From the NCBI GenBank assembly GCA_030068075.1, contig CM057826.1, positions 46,096,558-46,160,557 on the forward strand: 64,000 nucleotides of DNA, given 5' to 3'. Shown here in pieces: positions 10,888 through 20,530 of the stretch (position 1 is its first letter; each line of letters opens with the position of its first letter). The translations under genes were made by a program, and so were the position numbers. The notes below the pieces were generated by a model, which was given only the letters and a program-made list of their open reading frames with translations, was not told the origin of the DNA and ran no database searches. The stretch comes from Paguma larvata (taxonomy: Eukaryota > Chordata > Mammalia > Carnivora > Viverridae).

Positions 10888-10903
10888 AAAACTGACCATT
10901 TCT

Positions 10904-12200
10904 TCTCATTGTGAACCTTTGTCAGGATTTAACAGCTATGGGTGTGATTTATTAACGTGTCTGATTCCTTCTGGGGGCAGCCCCATTTTTAAAGATCTCC
11001 CATGCTCCAAGCAGCTCTTTGCAGTGTCTGTCCATCAGAGACACCTGCTCCAGCAATCAGCAGCTCCAGATGTGCTCACACCTCACCAGACAATGCAACG
11101 ATCTCCTAGGAGTCGGCAGACAGAGGAATAATCGATTTAGAGAAACGCATTACTGTGACAAGGTGAGAAGACAGATTAACAGAAAAGGCAGGGATGACCA
11201 GAGGGTAAGGAATATAGAGACAAAATTTCAGGAAACTAAGCCATACGATGGTAGCACTTTATGTGGCTGTAGCATTTTGACATGTCCCCCCCCACCCCCT
11301 GCCTAGCAATAGGAGTTGGCATTTGAGCAAAGTGGGGTTATGGGGGGGCATTGTTCTTAAGGATTGTGAAATGGTCTTAGATCTGGATTGAAGCCATCTG
11401 GAAATCAGTAGAATTAAAAAGACAACCATTCAGGTGGAACAAACTTTCCTTGCTTCCCATCTTATCATTCCATGTTACTTCCTTTTCCACTTTAAAAATT
11501 ATTTAGAAAGGATCGTGAAACAGAACAAAGAAAAAGGAGGTGGTGAATTGTTTACTGGAGGTAGAAATTCAACTTGTGCCAGCCTTATGTCATGGAACCA
11601 AATACCTATCTGAGACTCTCTTTCCTCAACTTTGAATGGACCCAAAATGTCACTGTTATCAAAGTTGCACATTGAAGAAGGCAGAGATAATGTGTCTGGT
11701 AAAACAGGCAGCCCCAGCCAGGAAAATATATAACACTTCCATTTACTGACCCTCCTTTCCCTCTGTATCAGTGTCTGTCATAAATCGCTATTTGCTGTCA
11801 GGTTGTGCTGATATGAACTCAAGGCTGGTTCCAGCACAAGAGAAATGTGCCATTCACTTAGTGCCAGCGACTGTAGGTCCTACCCATCCCAAGCTGATCA
11901 CCATTTTGCTCCCTAATAGAGGGAAGAAAGGTGACAATCATCATCATTATAAGACCAATTCCCAGATATGTGCTTCAGCACATTAGTGACCAGAAGAGAG
12001 AGATTCAGCCACTATAGGAACTATGGAAATTCTGCTGACATCTACTCCCAAACCCTTCCTGACGTCCCCAACACACACGCATGCACTCACCATGTCACTT
12101 CAGAAAAGGAGGAGCTACAGGACATTTCAGCCTTGAATCATATTAATAATTATTTTGAAACATTTGCTATTTTTAGCACAGCTCTGGCACATACAGATAT
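10904..12200. other. No recognised repeat; unique DNA
   Basis: No interspersed repeat is recognised. Overlapping frames of 70 and 95 codons (10,919-11,306) have no family resemblance. C-runs sit near 11,286-11,300 and a G7 run near 11,342. Near 12,068 a short 'acacacacgcatgcac' run occurs. Confidence 0.4.
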
Positions 12201-12210
12201 TTGGTATTTA

Positions 12211-12420
12211 TTTTTTTTTAATGTTTATTTGTTTCTGAGAGAGAGAGGGAGAGAGAGAGCAGGGGAGGGGCAGGGAGAGAGGGATGGAGACACAGAATCT
12301 GAAGCAGGCTCCAGACTCTGAGCTGTCAGCACAGAGCACGATGTGGGGTTCTAACCCATGAACCATGAGATCATGACCTGAGCCGAAGTCAGGTGCTCAA
12401 CCGAGCACCCAGGTGCTCCA
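12211..12420 (-). mobile_element. CAN-SINE, antisense
   Basis: Plus strand shows the reverse complement: T-run, 'aatgtttatttgtttctgag', GA-rich tract, 'acacagaatctgaagcaggc', 'atgagatcatgacctgagcc' and 'gcacccaggtgct'. Likely target duplication 'ggtattta' before and 'ggtatttg' after (7 of 8). Confidence 0.93.
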
Positions 12421-12590
12421 GGTATTTGATATTTAAATCTTTATTGAGTAATACCTCTCCTCAGGGGAGGAGGTCAAAGCGACAGGCATTTATGGATCAC
12501 CTTCTATATGCAGAGCACTATGGAATACCCAAAACTCGAAATCTCCGTCTCTGTACCAAGGAAAGAAATTGTTTAGAAAGAGCAGTAGCC

Positions 12591-12811
12591 GGGGCACCTG
12601 GATGGCTCAGTTGGATTAAGTGGCTGACTTCAGCCTAGGTCATGATCTCATGGTTCGTGAGTTTGAGCCCCACATCGGGCCCTGTGCTGACAGCTCAGAG
12701 CCTGGAGCCTGCTTCGGATTCTGTGTCTCCCTCTCTCTCTCTCTGCCTCTCCCCTGCTCATCCTTTGTCTATCTGTCTCTCTCTCTCTCTCAAAAATAAA
12801 TAAACATTAAA

Positions 12812-12861
<50 letters not shown>
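12591..12861 (+). mobile_element. CAN-SINE with AAAG-expanded tail
   Basis: Head 'ggggcacctggatggctcag', B-box region 'gagtttgagcccc', CT-rich segment and 'caaaaataaataaacatt' tail. Target duplication 'gaaagagcagtagcc' (12,576-12,590) versus 'gaaagaccagtagcc' (12,862-12,876), 14 of 15. The poly(A) end has become a tetranucleotide array. Confidence 0.96.

Positions 12862-12867
<6 letters not shown>
12811..12867 (+). repeat. (AAAG)n microsatellite
   Basis: About 14 uninterrupted AAAG units formed on the SINE A-tail. Because the downstream target duplication begins 'gaaag', the array boundary and duplication overlap. Confidence 0.97.
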
Positions 12868-13574
12868 CCAGTAGCCATATCCAAAAGGAAGAGGCAAAAG
12901 GACACGCAGCATATTCAGAAAGCTCAGACAAGGCACGAAAACTTGGGGGCAGAACTATGGGAAGGGTGGCATTCAAGTTGGTCATGAAAATGGGTGAAAT
13001 TTGGCTCCCCGAGGAGTGGGAAGTAGAAAGCATATCCCTGGTTCATAAGAGAAGATGGAGAGTGAACTGGGGAGTAAGAAAGACACATGGAAGACCTCAC
13101 CATCCACACTGAGAATGTGGTGTGTCCTCCTCTCCCCTGGCAGTTGGATGATGTCATTGTAGCTGTCTTTTGGAAGGCGTACTCCAATTCACTATGTAGG
13201 AGAGGTTCTGAGTAGAGAAGCCACAAGCAGGAAATAGGGTGGGAAGATAATTCAAAACTCAAGATAAGGAATTATTCAAATCAGTCCCGTGTCTTAAGCA
13301 TAGAAATAGTCATCAGTGAAAGTCTATGTTTATCCAAATAACCAGAACTATCTGATACAGGCACCAAATACTTGCTATTTATGGCAGCTTGGAGAAGCCA
13401 ATGGGAAGCGGAATTTGGCTCATGGCTTGTAGTCATCTGTGATGTTCTTGGTAAAATGTTACCAAAAGTTCATCACCCCTTTTATTGTATCAAACAGCAG
13501 TTATCATTCCCAAAACATAATTTTTATGTTCAAAAAATATGAAATTTTTATTTAAATGCAAACTTAAAACTTAG

Positions 13575-13800
13575 TATCTGACAGGCAGTATTCTAAATGT
13601 TTTACAAATATGTTTCCATTTAATCCTCTATTGTATATTCTTATGAAGTAAGTACCATATTAGCCCTATTCTGCAGATAAAGGAAATAAGGAACAGAGAG
13701 GTCAGGTAAATTACCTGAAGTCATAGAGCTGGTAAAGGTTAGAGCTGAGATTCAAACCTGCACATCCTGGCTTGAGTCCTTGCTCTTAATCAACACACTG
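13575..13800 (-). mobile_element. MIR SINE, antisense
   Basis: 'ccatttaatcctctattgta', 'ccctattctgcagataaagg', 'gaacagagaggtcaggtaaa', 'ttacctgaagtcatagagct' and 'gagattcaaacctgcacatc' give almost the full reverse complement of MIR. Confidence 0.78.
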
Positions 13801-13829
13801 TTTTATATTGTTATTTGAAAGTTGTGATT

Positions 13830-14370
13830 AAAACAAAACAGATCATGCTTGAACAACAGTGGAAATAGAAGGAATGAATGGGAGAGATTGTATAAAGAAT
13901 ATGGCAACTCTGTGAAGACAAGTATGGATGGAGAAGGGAAAACTAAAGGGTGACTCCAATCATGTGAGCCAAGCAACTGGAAGTTTTTCTGGAAAATTAA
14001 CAGAGGCGGAAAGGGGGTGGCCAAAAATGAGCATGAGCTTGAGCTTGTACGTTGGTGAGTTGTTTAAATAGAGACATACAGCAGGCAGACTTGTGGGAAC
14101 ACCACTCAGATATGAAAGCCATCTGCTTAGTCATGACAGTTGGTGCCACAAGAGTGGAAGTTATTGTCAGGAAAACAATTATAAATAGAAGACTGGCCAA
14201 GTCATTGGTAAATGCCTACTTTTAAGAGAAAGATGAGCCCACAATAGAGATAGGAAGAAATTTCAGAAGCACAGGAAGGAGAAAATAACTGGTTTCAAGT
14301 GGAAGAAATGGCAAGGAAAATAAGTATCACAAATGGTACACTGCATTTGATAACTTGAAGGTCAGTTGTA
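13830..14370 (-). mobile_element. L2, antisense
   Basis: 'gggtgactccaatcatgtga' and 'gccaagcaactggaag' match the antisense L2 motif 'gatgactccaaggtttttgg' and 'cctgagcaactggaagg'. The distal part contains 'cacaaatggtacactgcatt', like the antisense 'cagtgtcaaatgctgc' segment. Confidence 0.6.
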
Positions 14371-14529
14371 TGGGAAAAAAATAGGATGAATGAAAAAGTC
14401 AGGAGGTCAAAATGGGACCCAAATTGCCATCATGGACAGACAAGGACTGTACTGTCTTCTAGATCTGTGTGGCTATTTAAGTAAAATTACATTTAAAAAA
14501 ATCAGCTCCTCAGGCACACTGGGTACATA

Positions 14530-14640
14530 AAATGACTCTCCTTTTTATTTCACTTTAAACATTTGAAAATGTAAAAGCCATTCTTTGCTTGTATACCGTG
14601 CAAACTCAGGTGTCAGGTCAAATTTAGCCAATGGGCTGCA
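14530..14640 (-). mobile_element. hAT-Charlie-type transposon end
   Basis: 'gtaaaagccattctttgctt', 'ataccgtgcaaactcaggtg' and 'ggtcaaatttagccaatggg' resemble the widespread hAT repeat whose end reads 'ggatttggcccgcgggcc'. One end only; the partner end is not visible. Exact subfamily not assigned. Confidence 0.5.
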
Positions 14641-15370
14641 GTCTACCATCCTCTCGACGAGAACACTGTGGATCTCCGTAACAGAAGCAGCACGTGCCTG
14701 AGCATCTGTGTGTGTTAGATTGACTGGACAAGAATAAAGTATAAAATAAATCCATATCAGCACTGAGTTTCCTCCATTTTTCATCATCCAGATAGATAAT
14801 GCAAGTCAGATAAAAACACATCAAAATTACATGAGCTGAGTTAGAATATAAAAAGGGAGATTCTTTAATAATATAATGATGAAAGGGAAATTTTGATGTG
14901 TGGAGTTCATATTAATATGCTGGAATTTCAACTTGTGAGTAGCTAATAGATGTGTTGCCATATAGAAATCAAATTAGAGGTTCAATGTAAAAAAATTATT
15001 TAGCCCAATTTCCTGAAATATCAGTATTTACAATTTTAACCACTAATCATGCCAAGACTCGACAAAGCCTTCAAAACTGAAAAAAAAAATCAGTTAAGTA
15101 CACCAGTGACCTTTCTTATGTATTAGATGCTAGTAAGAAAGAGTTTTATTTTATTCTACCAACTTTCACTAACTGACAGTAGCCGCCTAGAGCCCCGAGA
15201 TAAGGAGTGTCATGATTGACCGTTAATGTCTGCCATGGGTGAGGGAGTGGGGACATGTGGCACAAGAACTTGCCATTCCTGTGTGAGCACTGCAATATAG
15301 GAAGTTGGAAAGGTATTAGACTTTGAAGTATTCAACAATCTGACTCTACCGTACATGACCTAATTTGTTT
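14641..15370. other. No recognised feature
   Basis: AT-rich with no repeat I can name. Two overlapping minus-strand frames near 14,545-14,824 run into the hAT fragment and are unlikely to be coding. A short A-run lies near 15,080. Confidence 0.4.
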
Positions 15371-15371
15371 G

Positions 15372-15560
15372 CCTTTTAGTACAGAAAATTTTAAATATAT
15401 ACAGAAGAGAGAATGCTATAATGAGCCCCTATGTACCTATCATTCAGCTTCAATAATTATCAACTCATAGCCAATCCGTACTTCACTTCCCCATCCCCGT
15501 GTTACATAGAAGCAAATCACAGACATCATAGTATTCAATAGCTGTTTTTTGACCACAATC
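15372..15560 (-). mobile_element. L1 fragment, probably antisense
   Basis: 'tacagaagagagaatgctat', 'aatgagcccctatgtaccta' and 'tcattcagcttcaataatta' follow the order seen in old mammalian L1 non-coding sequence on the antisense strand, ending near 'caaatcacagacatcatag'. Confidence 0.55.
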
Positions 15561-15799
15561 AAATCCTGCCTGACATGCTTCTGTTTTTATATGGGAAATG
15601 CTTTTAGATTGTTCAGTGTTGTTTAGTGTGTACTGTTAAGGCAAAATCAGACTAAGCTACTTTTGAAAGGGCTAAAAATAGTTGATTAAAAAGAAATTTG
15701 AGTGAACTTCATTGTAGTCTAATAACCATAATCATGTTCAAAGCCCTGATTTATCATGTGTGCACGTCTAAGTATGCTGTATCCTCAGGCTCAGCTAGC

Positions 15800-15960
15800 A
15801 GTTACCATGTGCCTACCATGTGCCAAACTCCATGCTCAGCCTAGTCCCCTCCTTTCATCCAGAGTTCTGTGAGACATTGTTATCACAAGGCAGGCTGAGG
15901 CACAAGTATGCTAAGTGAGGGATCTGAGGCCAATCAGCCAGAGGGAGAGGCAATTAAAGG
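15800..15960 (-). mobile_element. MIR-like SINE, antisense
   Basis: 'tgtgcctaccatgtgccaaa', 'tgagacattgttatcacaag' and 'gcaggctgaggcacaagtat' are compatible with antisense MIR. Divergence makes the assignment tentative. Confidence 0.45.
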
Positions 15961-16295
15961 AATAATTTATTGATTTAATGAAACATGGCTTCCAATTCAG
16001 CTAAGCTTTTCTACTTTATCTAACATAATTCTCATGTTCCCTTTGGTAGATTTTACTTTTTCTACTCAAGTTGTCTTTGAAACCTGAGTCCAGTAGCTAC
16101 ACAAAGTTTGGATATGTCTGACAAAAAGCATGAACAGAGATGTAGAGGGAAACAAGTGAGTTCAGAGCTAATATTTATGACCATGGAAATAAGGAAGGCA
16201 AGAACCTTTTTACATGATCCGACTGCCTGGAGAAAAAGAGACCAGTGTACCCTACTAAAATTCCCAGATTTTAGCAAAGAAAATTGCATGGATCT

Positions 16296-16689
16296 CTCTC
16301 TGCTCTTCTCCGCCATTGTGGTGTATGCACTTGACTATTCCTTACCATGTCTCCTCCCAAAACTTTGAATGATCAAGCGATTCCTAGACAAGAAACAAAA
16401 GCACAATCTGATGAAGTCTGGTAATAAAATCAGCTACAATTCCAAGAGGAGGCACTGGAGAAGAATGAAGCTGGGTCTATATGGGCTCACACGTGAGATG
16501 CCACACATATTTATGCTGCATGAAGGTCTCATGCTCCTATCCTGTCACTCTGTAAACATCACTACTACCTGAACAATAGACTTGTTTTATTGGGGAAATG
16601 ATTTTTCTCTGTTACTATGCTTCTGCACCAGTAGGTTAGCTCAGTAATAAATGTATGAAACCTTTTGTATGGGGGGAAAAGAAAAGAAG
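16296..16689 (+). pseudogene. RPL39: Processed pseudogene of ribosomal protein L39
   Basis: This is a retrocopy of the RPL39 mRNA, which encodes a roughly 51-residue basic protein of the large ribosomal subunit. The 5' UTR word 'cttctccgccattgtggtg' precedes the ancestral ATG at 16,347. A one-base insertion near residue 8 shifts the frame. The downstream frame then reads [30 protein letters not shown] and MKLGLY, unmistakable RPL39. About seven codons (the PIPQWIR region) are deleted in frame. The ancestral stop at 16,480-16,482 is now TAT, so the frame runs on to 16,572. The 3' UTR is present with AATAAA at 16,646-16,651, then an A-rich remnant. A perfect 11-bp duplication 'tgcatggatct' flanks it (16,285-16,295 and 16,690-16,700). 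No introns. These signs indicate L1-mediated insertion; no functional protein is expected. Confidence 0.96.
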
Positions 16690-17004
16690 TGCATGGATCT
16701 GACCTCAAAACCATATTTCACGATAGTTTTCATTTTTGGCTTGAGAAATGGGTAGGAAGATGGGAAAGAGAGTGAGAAAATATTCTCAACTTCAGGAATA
16801 TTTGGAGGCAGTTACACATTTATGTTGAATAATCAAACTGTTGGGGACATCGGTGCATCTGCCAACCCAGTTAGTAATGACAAGAAAATGGTAGAGAGGC
16901 CAGAGCTCTTAGCCGCTGACTGGCTGGTGGCCCCTGCATGGTCAGGTCTCTGTGCTCTTATTTCTTGTCAGGAAAACTGGAAGGATAGGCTATCAGAAAT
17001 TGCA

Positions 17005-17280
17005 AAATTTTAATGAGGTATAATTGACATATAACATTATGTTAGTTTCAAGGGTACAACATAATGATTCAGTATTTGTAATAGAGTGCAAAACGATCAC
17101 CACAGTAAGTCTCGTCAACATCGATCACCCTACACAGCTACAAATGATTTTTCTTGTGATGAGAACTTTTATGATCTACTGTCTTAGCAACTTTTAAATA
17201 TACAGCACCGTATTATTAACTGTAGTCACCCTGCTATACATTATATCCCCATGACTTTCTTATTTTAAGAAATTGCAATT
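17005..17280 (-). mobile_element. L1 3' UTR, antisense (carnivore L1 type)
   Basis: 'gaggtataattgacatataa', 'ggtacaacataatgattcag', 'cttgtgatgagaacttttat' and 'ctatacattatatccccatg' are the reverse complement of the L1 3' UTR. The same 3' end appears in sense at 62,120-62,294, which gives an internal check on the identification. Confidence 0.87.
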
Positions 17281-17959
17281 GATAGCCCATAAATGTTTGG
17301 CTTAACGTATGCAGTATGGGGAGTTTTTTCTTGTGGCTTTTAGAATGAAAGGAAGTTGCCAGTATTTGAAAATTGGGAAGTTTCACATCTGTTTTAGACC
17401 TTCATTCTAAAATGGCAAGAGTTAGGGAACCTCCAAATAGAACTGCTGCCTTCAGAAAGGACGAGTGGTCTCTTATTCTCCCCAGTCCCCACCCCTCCTT
17501 ATTATATTCCCAACAATGAGACTGAGGTCCAGCTGCCATTTATCACCGTACTCACGGTGACTTCTCTCACGTTCCCTGCCTCACCCCTGGAGACATTTGC
17601 AATTATAACCTGGACTTTATGAACTCTAAAGTCTCAGAGGTTCTACGGTTGTCTGGTAAAATAGAATATCCCCCACAGCTAACGTTGCAATATGTTGTCT
17701 AATTAAAGTTTTCCAGCAGTGGAAGCTTTGGTGTCCAAACTTCAGGACTAACCTTTTCACCCAGGTCACTGTAATTTTCAGAGAAAGTGCTGACTCCTGG
17801 ATCTGGGAGTTTAGGTGAGCGTGGTGGAGTCCTGTATTCTGTTTAATTACATCTCCCCTGCTTTTGCTTTGCTTGGCCTTCAGCCATTCACTGAAGTTGT
17901 TTTTTTAACTTCTTGAGTACTAATATTCATATCCAACCTATAGCCAACTAGAGTGTTCT
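17281..17959. other. Unique DNA, no feature recognised
   Basis: No repeat recognised. Composition around 17,450-17,600 is more GC-balanced than average, but I find neither splice-flanked frames nor promoter elements. Confidence 0.4.
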
Positions 17960-18100
17960 GATCCCCTTGCTTTATCATCTTCTATTTATACAGTCTTTTA
18001 TAATTTTCAAGAATTTCTCTGAAATATCATTTGCATTTCACACTCACCCTGTGAGAGAGAGAGGGCACGTATCACCCAACCTATTTTACAAAAGTGAGGG
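17960..18100 (-). mobile_element. MIR-like fragment, antisense
   Basis: 'tttcacactcaccctgtgag', 'gagggcacgtatcacccaac' and 'ctattttacaaaagtgaggg' resemble the antisense MIR central region. Tentative. Confidence 0.4.
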
Positions 18101-18640
18101 GGGAAATAGCATGTTCTTAAAAGAGGTTTTTTTTTTCCGGCCTTTTCCCTTAAAATCAGACCCTGATACATTGTTTTTAAAGCGGTTCCCTAAATACAAA
18201 AATAAAAACGTGTTTATTTAATTAAAACATCATTCTCCAAGGCCTAAAGACTTCCAGGCTGCACTATTCTCCCTCCCCACTGAGACGTAATTGAAGATTG
18301 ATAAGATACATTTTATTAATTAGGCCCGTCTGGTTTTCCCACAGAGAAAAAGGGAATGCGTCATCTTTTATGCCAGCTGATTTGAATAAAAATCCATTTG
18401 GATTTAGCCTTCTCATGCTGGTGCTACACCAAAGGACCAGGATGTGAAATGGGAAACATTTACCTTTATTTCATTCTCTAGAAGAAAATTTGAATTTTTG
18501 TAGCAAAAGTGTATTCTCAGAGCACTGAGGAAATGAGTACTGTGCGGGTTGTGTCTTCTCTTCCTGATTGACTGCAAACCAGTCCCAAGAAGTTGAGTGA
18601 GATCTTTAGAAGGAATGCAGATGGCAGAGTGCTTTCACAG
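18101..18640. other. Non-repeat block with clustered transcription-factor words
   Basis: No repeat recognised. At 18,280-18,420 lie 'gacgtaattgaagattgata', a GATA word in 'ttgataagatac', a homeodomain cluster 'ttattaattagg' and 'ttgaataaaaatcc'. The density and lack of repeat origin make it a candidate conserved enhancer, by inference only. Confidence 0.35.
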
Positions 18641-18649
18641 GGCACTGCT

Positions 18650-18674
18650 GGGGGGCAGGGGAGGGTGGGGGGGG
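18650..18674 (+). other. G-quadruplex-forming motif
   Basis: Four or more G-runs of at least three with loops of one or two bases: G6, loop CA, G4, loop A, G3, loop T, G8. This satisfies the usual G-quadruplex pattern with very short loops. It is followed by alternating GT/GC sequence ('tgtgtgcgtgcatgtgtgtg') at 18,681-18,700. Confidence 0.8.
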
Positions 18675-18694
18675 TGTGATTGTGTGCGTGCATG

Positions 18695-19018
18695 TGTGTG
18701 ATGGTTAATTATAGGTGTCAGTTAGTGTGTCATGATACCCAGATATTTAGTCAAACATTATTCTAGGTGTTTTTGTGAAGGTTTATTTTTGGATGAGATT
18801 AACATTTAAATTGGTAGAGTTTGAATAAAGCAACATGTGAGTGGGCCTCATCTAATCAGTCAAAGGCCTTAATAGAAAAAGATTGACCTTCCCAGAAAAA
18901 GATAGAATTCTGCCAGCAGACTGCCTTTGGACTCAAATGGCAACTCTTCTCCCGCCTGCCAGCCTGCCCTGCAGAGTTTGGACTTGTCGGCCTTCATAAT
19001 CTCATGAGCCAATTCCTT

Positions 19019-19086
<68 letters not shown>

Positions 19087-19133
19087 ATACACACATCCTA
19101 TTGGTTCTTTTCTCTGAAGAAACCTGACTGACA
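18695..19133 (+). mobile_element. Old dispersed repeat with 'tgatggttaat' start, family unresolved
   Basis: Starts 'gtgtgatggttaatt', passes 'cccagatatttagtcaaaca', 'ggatgagattaacatttaaa' and 'gtgggcctcatctaatcagt', and ends 'tcctattggttcttttctct'. Two antisense copies occur in this window (43,929-44,240 and 60,400-60,758). I know the sequence as a common mammalian repeat but cannot tell whether it is an L1 3' end or an LTR-like element. An AC microsatellite sits in its AT-rich 3' part. Confidence 0.7.
19021..19082 (+). repeat. (AC)31 microsatellite
   Basis: Thirty-one uninterrupted AC units. It lies where the surrounding repeat normally has an AT-rich 'atatatacacatcc' stretch, so the array grew from a pre-existing seed. 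The cysteine-valine-rich minus-strand frame across it is an artefact. Confidence 0.99.
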
Positions 19134-19182
19134 GCTAATATAGAGCATGTGTGTTATATCCTAAAGCAATTAAGGTTCTAAC

Positions 19183-19397
19183 TAGGAGTCAGCAAGCCTT
19201 TTCTATAAAGGGCAAAAGAGTAAATAGTTTAGGTTTTGAGGGTCATTGGATCTCTGCTGCAACTACTCAGCTCTGTTGAGCTCAAAAGCAGTCATAGACA
19301 ATGTGAAAATAAATGAGCATGACTGTATTCCAATAAAACTTTATTTGTAGAAACAGAGGATAAGTCAGATTTGATCTGCCACAGTTTGCAAACCTCC
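19183..19397 (-). mobile_element. hAT-Charlie-type transposon, near full length
   Basis: Starts 'taggagtcagcaagcctttt' and ends 'cacagtttgcaaacctcc', consistent with inverted ends of the 'ggtcggcaaact' hAT family. Inside are 'tataaagggcaaaagagtaa', 'ctgctgcaactactcagctc' and 'ccaataaaactttatttgta'. Same general family as 14,530-14,640. Subfamily not assigned. Confidence 0.8.
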
Positions 19398-20345
19398 CAT
19401 CTACACTCCAGAGGGTTTATGTCTCACAACGATTTTAACAGTTGTTGATTGATAGATAAAACATTTAGAACTCATTAAATACCCAAGAATTGTATGCCAT
19501 GTAATGTGTATACATTTCAACCACAGATCAAATAAACAAAAATATAAGATACAGAATCCTTATTTTTCTGTAGCAACTTAATATCTAATATTAGCTCTCA
19601 TTCCACCAGACGGGAAGAGAGTGACAGAACTTAAACCACCAGCTGGGACACCCAAAGTAATTTCCTCAGGGCTTATCCTGTACAAAGGGAGCATGTCCAT
19701 ATGGCACTTGATATCTTCATCCCACTGATATCCAGTGTGTTGTCCATTGTCTCATCTGACTCCTGGTCATCACAGATCATTAATGAGATATCCTGAGTTC
19801 TTGTCTGCAAGGCTCCGTCATGCCCAAAGATGCTTTCTGCTATCTGCATGCCTGTCTTGATAATTGTTCTGTTCTTGCATCACATATGGGGCAGAGAAAA
19901 CTCATTAACACAGTTTTTGGTCTTACTTTCTGAATACACCAGTTAGTTAATCTTACTCAAAACCTTCCCCCCCCCACCCACAGGTTCTTTCCAACATTGG
20001 GATACACTGGATACCATAAACTTTTCCCTTTTTTTCCCTCTTCTCTAGGCTCAGCTCATGGAACAGAGTGTAGGAACTGGCCAAACTTGTCACCCCCTGG
20101 CTCTGTCTTTCACCCCTCCCTAAGTGCGGTCAACTTTTTCCTGGTGCAGAAATGAGGAAAGATCACTCGTCCTTGTCATGTCTTGAGCCATTTCAGTACC
20201 CTCCCTACTAGGTTTTTCAAACCCAAAAGGCACCAGAAGATTCCCATTTTCTTTGTTTTCTCTCAAGGTATCTACCTCTTCTCCTGGCTCCTAGATGAGA
20301 GGAATGACCATAGCGAAAAAGAAAATACCCAGATAAAACGGTGGT
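19398..20345. other. No recognised feature
   Basis: No repeat or exon recognised in about 950 bp. A C-run ('ccccccccc' near 19,967) and a T-run near 20,030 are the only low-complexity parts. Confidence 0.4.
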
Positions 20346-20349
20346 AAAT

Positions 20350-20530
20350 GTTTGACAATACTATCCTGTCACATTCAATCCTCACAGCACCCAGAGTAAA
20401 ATGACTAACTTTACCTGTTTTATAGAACTAGAAAACTAGAACTGAGAGAAACTGGACCATTTGCTGACATAGTAGATCTAGGATTCAAAAGAAGGTCATC
20501 CTGATTGCAAAGCCAGGATTCTGAACCTTC
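20350..20530 (-). mobile_element. MIR SINE, antisense
   Basis: 'cacattcaatcctcacagca', 'ttacctgttttatagaacta', 'gaaaactagaactgagagaa' and 'tctaggattcaaaagaaggt' trace the reverse complement of MIR. Confidence 0.6.

Larger units (their letters stand above)
12440..13250 (-). mobile_element. L2, antisense, split by a CAN-SINE
   Basis: The left part has an antisense L2 tail ('catttatggatcaccttcta', 'tatgcagagcactatggaat'). The right part (from about 12,877) resumes with 'ggaagaggcaaaaggacacg' and 'ggtggcattcaagttggtca'. The SINE at 12,591-12,861 and its 15-bp duplication interrupt it. The right half is strongly diverged. Confidence 0.5.

Noticed and set aside
12758..13262. Overlapping minus-strand frames of 91 and 112 codons
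   Set aside because: They read through the SINE AAAG tail (giving a serine/phenylalanine repeat) and an antisense-oriented L2 remnant in two frames.
16108..16368. 86-codon frame immediately upstream of the RPL39 retrocopy
   Set aside because: It starts outside and ends inside the retrocopy in a frame unrelated to RPL39, so it is a chance frame.
18869..19096. Cysteine/valine-rich minus-strand frame
   Set aside because: It is the translation of the AC microsatellite plus flanking repeat.
18695..19133. Naming the 'tgatggttaat' repeat as a specific L1 or LTR subfamily
   Set aside because: I recognise the sequence as a common mammalian repeat but could not decide its class from memory, so it is left unnamed.
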